Source of the DNA: Lysobacter solisilvae
Lineage (GTDB): Bacteria > Pseudomonadota > Gammaproteobacteria > Xanthomonadales > Xanthomonadaceae
Direction: 5' to 3'
Assembly: GCF_016613535.2 (NCBI RefSeq)
Contig: NZ_CP071518.1
Location: forward strand, 3,286,001 to 3,350,000
DNA: 64,000 nt
Shown here one piece after another: positions 43,560 through 50,255 of this stretch. The notes under the pieces were generated by a model. It saw only the letters and a list, made by a program, of their open reading frames with translations, was not told where the DNA came from and did not search any database. Within the stretch, counting starts at the first letter, position 1. The number at the start of each line of letters is the position of its first letter. The position numbers and the translations under genes are program-made.

Positions 43560-44132
43560 TCAGCAGGCCGGCACCATCTCCATCGAGATGATCGTTGGCC
43601 AGTACTTGGAGTCCGTCGACTCAAGCAACCTGAGCATCATCTCGTCGAATTCGGCCAGTTCAGGCCAATCAAGGATGGCCGACCTCATCCCCGCACCTAT
43701 TGCGAGCAACATCCCTTGCAGGGACGCGTTGAACTCCCGAATGAGCGCTTGCTCAGCCTGAAGCTTTGCCACGATTGAAGCGCAGCCCTCCACAGTCCTG
43801 AACTCCACGCCGTTGTCCGCATGGAAGTGGTGAACCAGCCTGTTCCGCTGCTTTACCCGCCTCTTGAAGCCCTCCTTGACCTCGGGCACGTCAATTGGAA
43901 GGTTCGACAGCAAATCCTCCACGAGCGAACCGAGCGTCTTGCCAGCAACTGCCTTACTTCTCTTTTTGACCTCGGTGATCGAAAAGGAACCCGGGCCGTC
44001 CATCACTGCCAGCACGGTTTTCAGCATGCTCTCCATTAGCTGCATGGAAACCACGTTCTGGCCAACCCAGGCAAGCACTTTTCGCTGCGCGAGCACGAGA
44101 TCGCTGTCTATCGCGCCAACCGGCTCTGTCAT
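43560..44132 (-). CDS. Putative HEPN-domain protein
   Basis: 190 residues, nearly all alpha-helical, of lower GC than the neighbours. It contains KQRNRLVHHFH, an R-x4-H motif like that of HEPN ribonucleases and toxins, in the context of long helices (VLAWVGQNVVSMQLMESMLK, KTLGSLVEDLLSNLPIDVPE). HEPN proteins often act in toxin-antitoxin or phage-defence systems; no antitoxin (MNT-type nucleotidyltransferase) is adjacent. Gene order and composition suggest it belongs to the integron-like island that follows. The ATG at 44132 has only a weak Shine-Dalgarno. Confidence 0.6.
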   Translation of the reverse strand: MTEPVGAIDSDLVLAQRKVLAWVGQNVVSMQLMESMLKTVLAVMDGPGSFSITEVKKRSKAVAGKTLGSLVEDLLSNLPIDVPEVKEGFKRRVKQRNRLVHHFHADNGVEFRTVEGCASIVAKLQAEQALIREFNASLQGMLLAIGAGMRSAILDWPELAEFDEMMLRLLESTDSKYWPTIISMEMVPAC

Positions 44133-44334
44133 GTTTCGCTGCTCACAGGTCTAGAAAGCGACGGGATCCAGACGTTCTTTTCTTTTGGTCAGTCCCCACT
44201 TCTGTGCTATCGAGGATCGAACGGTTGAGCCCATGACCGTAGAGCGGTCTATTGCCACGTCTTTCCTCCGCTCTTGAAAGCGGGTCAGGGACCGTTGTCA
44301 CTGGGTCAAAGGGCCATGACCCCGCCATCCGCCA

Positions 44335-44733
44335 TCAGTTGGGCGACACGCTGAGCTGTTTGCTCTCACGCGTGAAGAGCTTGTACACGCCCCACGCGCC
44401 AGCCCCAGCAAGAAGTGCCCCGCCAACTGCCCAGCCAATTACCGGGACGGCTGCGGATGTAGCGGCTGCACCGACAATGGTGCTTACTCCCCCCGCCATT
44501 CCCGCGCCACCGGCTGCAAGAGCACCGCCACCTGCTGTTGCGAGGGCGCCCGTTGTTGCGGCCGCTCCAGTAGCTCCAACGGCCGTAGAAGCCGCCAAAG
44601 CGGCCGCGGCCGCTGCCTCAGCAGCAGCGCCAACCATAGTTACGCCGATCACAGCACCGGTACCCGCACCCACCGTCGCGCCTACACCCGCAGCGACAGC
44701 CTCCCCAATTGCGTTCTGTTTTCCACTATTCAC
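44335..44733 (-). CDS. Glycine-zipper membrane protein
   Basis: 132 residues dominated by Gly/Ala/Val runs (AAGVGATVGAGTGAVIGVTM, GALATAGGGALAAGGAGMAG), i.e. tandem GxxxG-type helices that insert in membranes or oligomerise, ending in a short charged tail (YKLFTRESKQLSVSPN). Start is GTG at 44733 with AGGGGG five bases before it. It follows an attC-like site and sits in the cassette-like island. No attC follows it. Function unknown; small Gly-zipper proteins may be pore-forming. Confidence 0.55.
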   Translation of the reverse strand: MNSGKQNAIGEAVAAGVGATVGAGTGAVIGVTMVGAAAEAAAAAALAASTAVGATGAAATTGALATAGGGALAAGGAGMAGGVSTIVGAAATSAAVPVIGWAVGGALLAGAGAWGVYKLFTRESKQLSVSPN

Positions 44734-44756
44734 GGGACCCCCTGTTGTTGATTGCC

Positions 44757-44815
44757 GCCAAATGCCTGAGTCAAGCCGGGCCGGGAATGGGCCTCTGCTT
44801 GAAATCTAGTTGCTT
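44757..44815 (-). repeat. attC-like site (degenerate), 59 bp
   Basis: Read on the minus strand it runs from AAGCAAC through TTTCAAGCAGAGGCC and GGCCCGGCTTGACTCAGGC to ATTTGGC. The spacing and the inner TTCAAGC/GGCTTGACTCAGGC strands match xanthomonad integron attC sites; the outer core (RYYYAAC...GTTRRRY) is degenerate. It overlaps the stop of the gene ending at 44806, as in a gene cassette. Confidence 0.55.
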
Positions 44816-45243
44816 GACCTCTGCGCGATCGTCAGGAGAGTCGTAACGTCGCCTCCCCAGGAAGAAAGCTCGTCGAAATGCATGGCACCGAATGCAAGCC
44901 CCTTGCCAAAGAAGAGCTTCTGATTGACGAGATCAAGATTGCTGATTGTGCGCACCGGGTTGAACTTCCTGTACGCATGAACAACGAGGAAGAATGCTGG
45001 CTTGTCCGAATCGCGAAGATGATTCAACAGGACATATTGTCCGACGATCAACTTCGCCATGTTGGCCGAGTCAATCTCGATCAGAACCTCCCTGTCGTCA
45101 TGCACGAACGACTGGTCAACAGATATTTCCACGCCCCCAGACGCGTAGCGCTTCTTTCCCAGCAGGGGTGTTCCTGGCGCTTTGCCTACAAAGATGTCAT
45201 GAAACCTTCGCTCGTTGTCTCCGGCTCTTGCAGCTGTGGCCAT
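44806..45243 (-). CDS. Putative PD-(D/E)XK-like protein in an integron-type cassette
   Basis: 145 residues. VEISVDQSFVHDDREVLIEI, DSANMAKLIVGQYVLLNHL and FFLVVHAYRKFNPVRTISNL resemble the core of restriction-endonuclease-fold proteins (acidic residue, V-x-I-E-I-x, then helix with Q-x-Y), but the usual E-x-K is E-x-D here, with a lysine further on, so activity is doubtful. The frame extends 37 codons upstream through the attC site, giving the typical artefact peptide PNNSFKPKPLRGSA; the real start is ATG 45243. Confidence 0.6.
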   Translation of the reverse strand: MATAARAGDNERRFHDIFVGKAPGTPLLGKKRYASGGVEISVDQSFVHDDREVLIEIDSANMAKLIVGQYVLLNHLRDSDKPAFFLVVHAYRKFNPVRTISNLDLVNQKLFFGKGLAFGAMHFDELSSWGGDVTTLLTIAQRSSN

Positions 45244-45246
45244 GAT

Positions 45247-45316
45247 TGTTAGAGACCTCGCCCCTGAAACTGGGGCCGAACCGCGAAGCGGCTTCGGCTT
45301 GAAGGAATTGTTAGGC
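45247..45316 (-). repeat. attC-like integron recombination site
   Basis: On the minus strand it opens with GCCTAAC (RYYYAAC, 45316-45310), followed by AATTCCTTCAAGCCGAAGCC, GCTTCGCGGTTCGGC and CAGTTTCAGGGG. The inner arms GCCGAA and TTCGGC pair around a short loop. The 3' core is not a clean GTTRRRY, so the site may be inactive. It lies directly after the gene ending at 45321. Confidence 0.65.
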
Positions 45317-45320
45317 GGCC

Positions 45321-45653
45321 CTAGCCGGAGATGCTGGCGCTGCATTTGTTGCATACGAAATTGCGCCTGGCTTGGTCGACTTGCGCGCCAGCCCTATTTC
45401 CAAGTGCGCCACCGATTCCTGCGCCGGTAAGTGCGCCCATTATTCCGCCCGCAACAGCTCCCACCGCAGTACCTAGGACTGGGACAACTGAGCCGATGGC
45501 CGCTCCGACGGCGGCGCCCCCTGCCGCCCCGCCGTACCCTGCAGCGGCCCCTCCGGCAATTCCAGCCACAGTACCGAGGGTCTCACCAGCGCTGGAGAGA
45601 GCAACGTGCTCATCGGTACCGCAGTTGTGACATTTCGGCTTAGATAAAGACAT
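45321..45653 (-). CDS. Zinc-ribbon / glycine-zipper small protein
   Basis: 110 residues: an N-terminal CHNCG pair, a long Gly/Ala-rich zipper (LGTVAGIAGGAAAGYGGAAG through GGALGNRAGAQVD) and a second FVCNKCSA pair near the C-terminus. The two CxxC motifs could make one zinc site, bringing both ends of a membrane-inserted hairpin together. AGGGGAG lies a few bases before the ATG. It is flanked by attC-like sites on both sides, i.e. a complete cassette. Function unknown. Confidence 0.65.
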   Translation of the reverse strand: MSLSKPKCHNCGTDEHVALSSAGETLGTVAGIAGGAAAGYGGAAGGAAVGAAIGSVVPVLGTAVGAVAGGIMGALTGAGIGGALGNRAGAQVDQARRNFVCNKCSASISG

Positions 45654-45680
45654 AGACTCCCCTGTAGAAATAGTTGTGCC

Positions 45681-45740
45681 GCCTGCCGCCTGAACTAAGC
45701 CGAGCCGCGAAACGGCTTCGGCTTGAATGAATTGTTAGGC
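45681..45740 (-). repeat. attC-like integron recombination site, 60 bp
   Basis: The best site of the window: minus-strand GCCTAAC (45740-45734), AATTCATTCAAGCCGAAGCC, G-TTTCG-C loop, GGCTCGGCTTAGTTCAGGCG and GGCAGGC (degenerate GTTRRRY). The arms are near-perfect inverted repeats. The upstream gene's TAA stop lies inside the GCCTAAC core, as in integron cassettes. Confidence 0.75.
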
Positions 45741-45974
45741 ATCACTCGCGGTGGGACGCTGTGACCTTTGCGACGCGAGTTCGGCACGTGTAGCCGCCAG
45801 CTCAGAGGCGATGCGTGCCAACTCCGCATTAGTCTTCCTTGACTCCGCAATGATCGCGGCAAGCTTGTCTTTGGTGCCGAAGATTGCGAAAGGAAGCAGA
45901 AACCACAGCAGCGCAAGCACAAACAGAAACAAGATGATGACGATACCGAAGCCACCACCCAGTAGATCAGCCAT
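45735..45974 (-). CDS. Single-pass membrane protein with cytoplasmic coiled coil
   Basis: 79 residues: one long hydrophobic helix (GIVIILFLFVLALLWFLLPF), then a charged, heptad-like helix (DKLAAIIAESRKTNAELARI followed by ASELAATRAEL). Such small membrane-anchored coiled-coil proteins have no general function. GGGGGAG lies six bases before the ATG. The stop codon is embedded in the attC core that follows. Confidence 0.7.
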   Translation of the reverse strand: MADLLGGGFGIVIILFLFVLALLWFLLPFAIFGTKDKLAAIIAESRKTNAELARIASELAATRAELASQRSQRPTASDA

Positions 45975-46030
45975 ATCAAACTCCCCCTAGTTGATTTGCG
46001 CACCACAGAAACGACGCTGGCCCCTGTGAG

Positions 46031-46070
46031 ACCTAACGCTTAGTAATGCCTCCAAATTGAGGCGTTGAAA
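46031..46070. repeat. Short attC-like inverted repeat
   Basis: ACCTAAC (46031-46037) and GTTGAAA (46064-46070) flank TGCCTC-CAAATT-GAGGC; AACGC pairs with GCGTT. At 40 bp it is shorter than a normal attC, so it may be a worn or partly deleted site. It follows the stop of the gene ending at 46072. Confidence 0.45.
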
Positions 46071-46071
46071 C

Positions 46072-46488
46072 CTATTTGCACGCATGCCTAACCACCGCAT
46101 CCAACCGCGACAGCAAGTCATAGGTTCTCCCCAACCCCGCCGCTTCCAGCGCCGCGTCGCGCTGGCGCTTCGCCGCCTCGCAACCCGCGTTCGGGCTCCG
46201 CACGGGGATCGACGTGCCAGCAGCGCTCGGCCGCGCATTGGCTCGCGACGTACCAGCCAGGTTCGAAAGATATGCAGACTCCGCGCGATCGCGCTGGAGC
46301 TTTCGCCGTTGAGCCGCCAAGTCACCAGCGGACGGAGGTGTTTCGGGGACGTAGGTCCGGGCATTCGCGATGCGTTGCCCCGGATCGCAGGCGTGGGACT
46401 GGTAGCTGATGGCTCCGCCCTTCCCCACGCACTTGTAAAGCGTTTCGGCCCTTGCTGTTCCGCACAGCAAGACCAGCACACAGATCAT
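46072..46488 (-). CDS. Exported DUF4124-like protein
   Basis: 138 residues. A short signal peptide (MICVLVLLCGTARA) leads into ETLYKCVGKGGAISYQSHAC, the typical opening of DUF4124 proteins (YKC...G..xY...PC), then a charged helical tail (AAQRRKLQRDRAESAYLSNL). DUF4124 is widespread in periplasmic proteins; its function is unknown. A TTG at 46497 could give three more residues. The attC-like repeat just after the stop places this gene at the upstream edge of the cassette island. Confidence 0.72.
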   Translation of the reverse strand: MICVLVLLCGTARAETLYKCVGKGGAISYQSHACDPGQRIANARTYVPETPPSAGDLAAQRRKLQRDRAESAYLSNLAGTSRANARPSAAGTSIPVRSPNAGCEAAKRQRDAALEAAGLGRTYDLLSRLDAVVRHACK

Positions 46489-46584
46489 CCTGATCAAATC
46501 CCGCCCCCCGGCCAGGTTTGTTTGTGCGTCGAGGATAACCAAAAGTGGCGCGGCCCGAGCGTGCCGATTGCAACCGGTCCGCAA

Positions 46585-46848
46585 CTAGCCGTTGGGTCCG
46601 CCGGTGAACATGGGTCTGTGTCGTGCGGCTATCGGCGTGGCCCAGGCTTCAAGCCAGCGTCGGGCTTGTACCAAGCTCGCAGCAGTAGCGCCCTGCTTGG
46701 CCCTGCCCGGTGCGCGCACCACCGTTCGCCATCGGCCGTCGTGGCATTGAACCGCCCGCGCCAGCGGAAGCGTAAAACCCTGAATCGTTAATTCGTAGCC
46801 GACGCTTGGGGCCGGTCTCCAGATCAATTCGGGGTGCGGGGACTTCAT
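46585..46848 (-). CDS. Small protein of unknown function
   Basis: 87 residues (KSPHPELIWRPAPSVGYELT, LARAVQCHDGRWRTVVRAPG), basic, without signal peptide or membrane helix, possibly a short DNA-binding or regulatory protein. It shows plausible amino acid composition, but no family is recognised and the Shine-Dalgarno is weak. It precedes the DUF4124-like gene by about 100 bases on the same strand. Confidence 0.45.
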   Translation of the reverse strand: MKSPHPELIWRPAPSVGYELTIQGFTLPLARAVQCHDGRWRTVVRAPGRAKQGATAASLVQARRWLEAWATPIAARHRPMFTGGPNG

Positions 46849-46936
46849 GCCCCAAGGCTACGAATCCGCGTCTCGCCCACCGAGACGACAACTCTCGCGC
46901 ACGGCGCCCGCAGCAACGCCGGATGCCGCACGACCA

Positions 46937-47176
46937 TCAGCCTCCGCAGCCGCCGCAGCATTCCGAGGGAACACGCTCGACCCGAGTGGCGGCGAGCGGG
47001 CCGCCGGCTTGAAGCAGGATGCCGAGCAGCGCCGCTTCGGGCAGCAACGTGGCGATTCGCAGCGTCCGCCCACCTGCAGCCAGGTCGACGAGTGCCGTCG
47101 GGTCTTCCATGACCAGGGCAGCTTCGATGGACGCCAGGCGGGACGGCGCGTCGGGGTCGTGGACCATGTATTGCAT
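46937..47176 (-). CDS. Small hydrophobic-helix protein ending in CCGGCGG
   Basis: 79 residues: MVHDPDAPSRLASIEAALVM, DPTALVDLAAGGRTLRIATL, LPEAALLGILLQAGG, then a tail with two cysteines in CCGGCGG. The frame is open to 47362, but the earlier residues look spurious. ATGs at 47176 and 47167 are both possible. Amino acid composition supports a real gene; function unknown. Confidence 0.5.
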   Translation of the reverse strand: MQYMVHDPDAPSRLASIEAALVMEDPTALVDLAAGGRTLRIATLLPEAALLGILLQAGGPLAATRVERVPSECCGGCGG

Positions 47177-47371
47177 CGCGTGCTCCAGGCTTCGTGGGTT
47201 CTGCCAGGAGAGTGCCCACCGGCGGACGGGCGGGCCATGACCTGGATCAAGCGCGTGCGCGCCTCCGGAAACCTGGCGACGTTGTCCTGCACTGCGGTGA
47301 TCGTCCGCTCCACCCTCCCCCGCCATGCGGGAGAGGACTCGGAGCCGCTGGATGCTTTCCACCCTGACCGG

Positions 47372-47842
47372 TCAGCCACACCGCTCCAGGTCATGATCGA
47401 TGGACGAAGTCACCGTCCCATCCGGATTGATCCTCAGATGGAACGTCTCGCGCACCAGGTAGTTGTTGCCGGGCCCCGGACCGATGACGAGGAAGTTGCC
47501 CACCAGGGTCGTGTTGTAGTCGTGACCGTCCTGGATCGAACCCATCACCTGGCTGTTCAATCCGCCGGTGGCGCGGTACGCGTCGCCGGTGGTCAGACCC
47601 ACGCCGGTGACCTCGTGCATGTCCACGTGCATGCCACTGCGGACCTGGTTGCCGCCGATGTTCAGCCGGAACTGTTCGTGTCGCGGCCCCTCCAGCAACA
47701 CCAGTTCCCCGTCACCGCCGTTGGCGCAGGGAACGAAGGTCAGGAAGCTGTAATCGTAGGTATTGTTGATGACGACTTCGGCGTTGACCGGCGCGGCCAT
47801 CGCCGCGAGAAGCACGCCTGCACACACGGCACCTCGTTTCAT
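47372..47842 (-). CDS. Exported protein of unknown function
   Basis: 156 residues: signal peptide MKRGAVCAGVLLAAMAAPVN, cut before EVV; then beta-rich sequence (NTYDYSFLTFVPCANGGDGE, LEGPRHEQFRLNIGGNQVRS, VGNFLVIGPGPGNNYLVRET, FHLRINPDGTVTSSIDHD) ending in a cysteine. Two cysteines could form a disulfide. Resembles small periplasmic beta-sandwich proteins. GGAGAG lies five bases before ATG 47842; the 80 upstream codons are not used. Divergent from the GFA gene at 48009. Confidence 0.72.
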   Translation of the reverse strand: MKRGAVCAGVLLAAMAAPVNAEVVINNTYDYSFLTFVPCANGGDGELVLLEGPRHEQFRLNIGGNQVRSGMHVDMHEVTGVGLTTGDAYRATGGLNSQVMGSIQDGHDYNTTLVGNFLVIGPGPGNNYLVRETFHLRINPDGTVTSSIDHDLERCG

Positions 47843-48008
47843 CTGAGCTCTCCGCTCGTGGGGTAGTCCTGCGCGCGAGACTGGCGTGGCGCCCGGACGG
47901 CTGCCATCCCCCGAAAGAGGTACATGCGGGTTCAGCCCTCCACCCGGCCTGTCCTGGCGGGCCGCTACGTTGTTCCGGAAGTACGCCCAACACGCACGGA
48001 GCATCCCC

Positions 48009-48437
48009 ATGACCCAACAGCACTCAGGCACCTGCTTCTGCGGCGCCGTGGAAGTCCAGGTAACCGGCGAGCCCGAAGGCATGGGCTACTGCCATTGCGC
48101 CTCCTGCCGTTCCTGGTCGGCCGGGCCGGTCAACGCCTTCACCCTCTGGAAGCCGGAGAACGTGAAGGTCACCCGCGGCGCCGGGCAGGTCGGCCACTTC
48201 CAGAAGACGCCGATGAGCGACCGGCAGTTCTGCACCGCCTGCGGCGGTCACGTGATGACGCACCACCCGCCGTTGGGCCTGACCGACGTCTACGCCGCGA
48301 CCATCCCCACCCTCGACTTCAAGCCCGGCGTGCACGTCAACTACGCGGAGACCGCGCTGCCGATGAAGGACGGGCTGCCGAAGTTCAAGGACTTTCCTTC
48401 CGAGTTCGGCGGGTCGGGGGAAATGGTGCCGGAGTGA
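48009..48437 (+). CDS. GFA family (CENP-V/GFA) zinc protein, second copy
   Basis: 142 residues: GTCFCGAVEVQVTG, GYCHCASCRSWSAG and FCTACGGHVMTHHPPL provide the two zinc centres. The C-terminal half (DVYAATIPTLDFKPGVHVNY, DGLPKFKDFPSEFGG) is characteristic of the GFA group found beside formaldehyde or glutathione metabolism genes. Distinct from the GFA gene at 29494. ATG 48009. Confidence 0.9.
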   Translation: MTQQHSGTCFCGAVEVQVTGEPEGMGYCHCASCRSWSAGPVNAFTLWKPENVKVTRGAGQVGHFQKTPMSDRQFCTACGGHVMTHHPPLGLTDVYAATIPTLDFKPGVHVNYAETALPMKDGLPKFKDFPSEFGGSGEMVPE

Positions 48438-48488
48438 GGGAAGGCTCGGGGTGACTCCATCGAGCCGGCAGCATCCACAAGCCTTCAC

Positions 48489-49352
48489 TCAGATATTCGT
48501 CGACTCAGGCGGCGCGATGCTGTCCAACGCCGCGCCGCCGCCCGTGGCGCGATCGCTCTGCGGGCGCGCCATGCCGACCAGGAACGAGGTCATCGACAGG
48601 GACCCGAAGGCGTAGCCGTCGACCAGCACCTCGAGCGGCTGCCGCGTCTGCGCGCCGAATCCGGCGATGTAGAGGAAGGGCAGGAAGTGTTCGGGCGTGG
48701 GCGCGACCCGGAGGAAATCCGGGGCCTGCATCAGGCCTGCGGCGTCCTCCGGTGTCGAGGTCGCGATCTCGATGGCCTTCTCGTTGAAGCTACGCGCCCA
48801 GTCGAAGCCCCCGTCGCTGGCGTTGCAGTCCATGGCGCGCACGTTGTGCACCACGTTGCCGCTGCCCATCACCAGCACGCCGGAATCGCGCAGCGCCGCG
48901 AGCTTCGCGCCCAGGCGCAGGTGGTATTCGGCGGGTCTGGTGGCATTGATCGAGAGCTGCACTACGGGCACGTCGGCCTTCGGAAAGGCGTGGACCAGGA
49001 CCGACCAGGTGCCGTGATCCAGGCCCCAGCCGTCGTGGTCGGCCCCGACGAAGTCCGGCTGCACCGCATCGGCGACCTCCTCGGCCAGTTCCGGCATGCC
49101 CGGCGCCGGGTACTGCACGTCGAACAGCGCCTGCGGGAACCCGAAGAAGTCGTGGATGGTCTTCGGCCGGGCCATCGCCGTCACCGCGGTCGCGTTGATG
49201 TACCAGTGCGCCGACACCATCAGGATCGCGCGCGGCCGCGGCACGCACAGGCCGACCGAATGCCAGGCCGCCGAGTAGCGGTTGCGTTCCAGGGCGTTCA
49301 TCGGGCTGCCGTGCCCCAGGAAGACGGCCGGCATGTGCATCGCTGTGTCCAT
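48489..49352 (-). CDS. ygiD: 4,5-DOPA-extradiol-dioxygenase family protein
   Basis: 287 residues of the LigB-type extradiol dioxygenase superfamily: AVFLGHGSPMNALE (His near the N-terminus), MVSAHWYINATAVT, FDVQYPAPGMPELAEEVADA, WGLDHGTWSVLVHAFPKADV and GNVVHNVRAMD give the metal and substrate ligands. E. coli YgiD is a zinc-containing homologue that opens the ring of L-DOPA. A role in aromatic or plant-derived substrate turnover is likely. Starts at TTG 49358 and ATG 49352, 49340 or 49334 are possible; 49352 is a compromise. Confidence 0.88.
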   Translation of the reverse strand: MDTAMHMPAVFLGHGSPMNALERNRYSAAWHSVGLCVPRPRAILMVSAHWYINATAVTAMARPKTIHDFFGFPQALFDVQYPAPGMPELAEEVADAVQPDFVGADHDGWGLDHGTWSVLVHAFPKADVPVVQLSINATRPAEYHLRLGAKLAALRDSGVLVMGSGNVVHNVRAMDCNASDGGFDWARSFNEKAIEIATSTPEDAAGLMQAPDFLRVAPTPEHFLPFLYIAGFGAQTRQPLEVLVDGYAFGSLSMTSFLVGMARPQSDRATGGGAALDSIAPPESTNI

Positions 49353-49540
49353 GATCAAGGGCCGTCGATGGAAATCAACGCCGCGCCGTCAACGCACGCC
49401 GTGTGCAGCGCGGATGGCTGCCTGCGCGTGGCGGGGCAGTCCGGACCATCTTTCGCGCCGGGCTGTATGCGGCCGGTGATTCCCGGCCAAGCAGTCGAAG
49501 TCGCCAGTGGCCGAAGCTCGACTACCCCCGTCCCCTCTGA

Positions 49541-50128
49541 TCACGCCCTCAGTTCCAGCTGCCCCAGGTGGAAGCGCGTCAGCGTGATGGCGAGGGTGAC
49601 CAGGGTGGCGAGCAGCAGGCTCGCCACGCAATGGAAGCGATTGTCCTTGACCAGGGCAAGCCCCACCAGCAGCGCGGCGCCGCAGGCCTGCAGGATGCGA
49701 AACGGGACCGCGAAGGTCCGCACGCCGGTGACAGGTTCCAGGAACATCGCCCAGACAGCGGCAGCCACGAGCAGTCCGAAGAAGACCACGTGGGTGTCGT
49801 AGTAATGGCGCTCGATGTCGATCTGGCCGTCGAGCAGCTCGGGCACGGCCAGGTGGCTGGCGATCACCAGCAGCGCGGGACCGATCAGGACATAGGCGAA
49901 GGTGCCGTAGGTCCAGTCCGTGACGCTATGCAGCACCCACAGCGACCACCACATGTGCAGGTGCATCACGATCAGCAGCAGCACCCAGAACGTGTGCAGC
50001 CAATAGAAGCGCACGCGGCGGCGGATCTGCACGAAATTGCCGATGCCCGCCAGGAGCTGGGTCATCCCCAGCCCCACCACGATCGACACCATGACCGTCA
50101 GGTAGTTGAAGGCGTCCATGGGATGCAT
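49541..50128 (-). CDS. Six-helix membrane protein of unknown function
   Basis: About 195 residues with hydrophobic helices starting MDAFNYLTVMVSIVVGLGMT, then FYWLHTFWVLLLIVMHLHMW, GTFAYVLIGPALLVIASHLA, HVVFFGLLVAAAVWAMFLEP and two more. The IDIERHYYDTH segment between helices is a useful family marker, but I cannot name the family. ATG at 50128 or 50119. No transport or enzyme motif. Confidence 0.7.
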   Translation of the reverse strand: MHPMDAFNYLTVMVSIVVGLGMTQLLAGIGNFVQIRRRVRFYWLHTFWVLLLIVMHLHMWWSLWVLHSVTDWTYGTFAYVLIGPALLVIASHLAVPELLDGQIDIERHYYDTHVVFFGLLVAAAVWAMFLEPVTGVRTFAVPFRILQACGAALLVGLALVKDNRFHCVASLLLATLVTLAITLTRFHLGQLELRA

Positions 50129-50255
50129 CCGCGGCCGGGGACCGGGGCAGAGTACTGAATTCGGCGTTACCCCCAACGCCCTTTGATCGGCTGTTGCCAG
50201 GCGGCTGGCCGGGTTGATTCGGCCAACCCGGCAGCAGGACGCGTGCATCGTTGCG

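Noticed and set aside
44161..44334. attC site after the Gly-zipper gene.
   Set aside because: No RYYYAAC/GTTRRRY pair or paired arms were found; the cassette boundary here is unclear.
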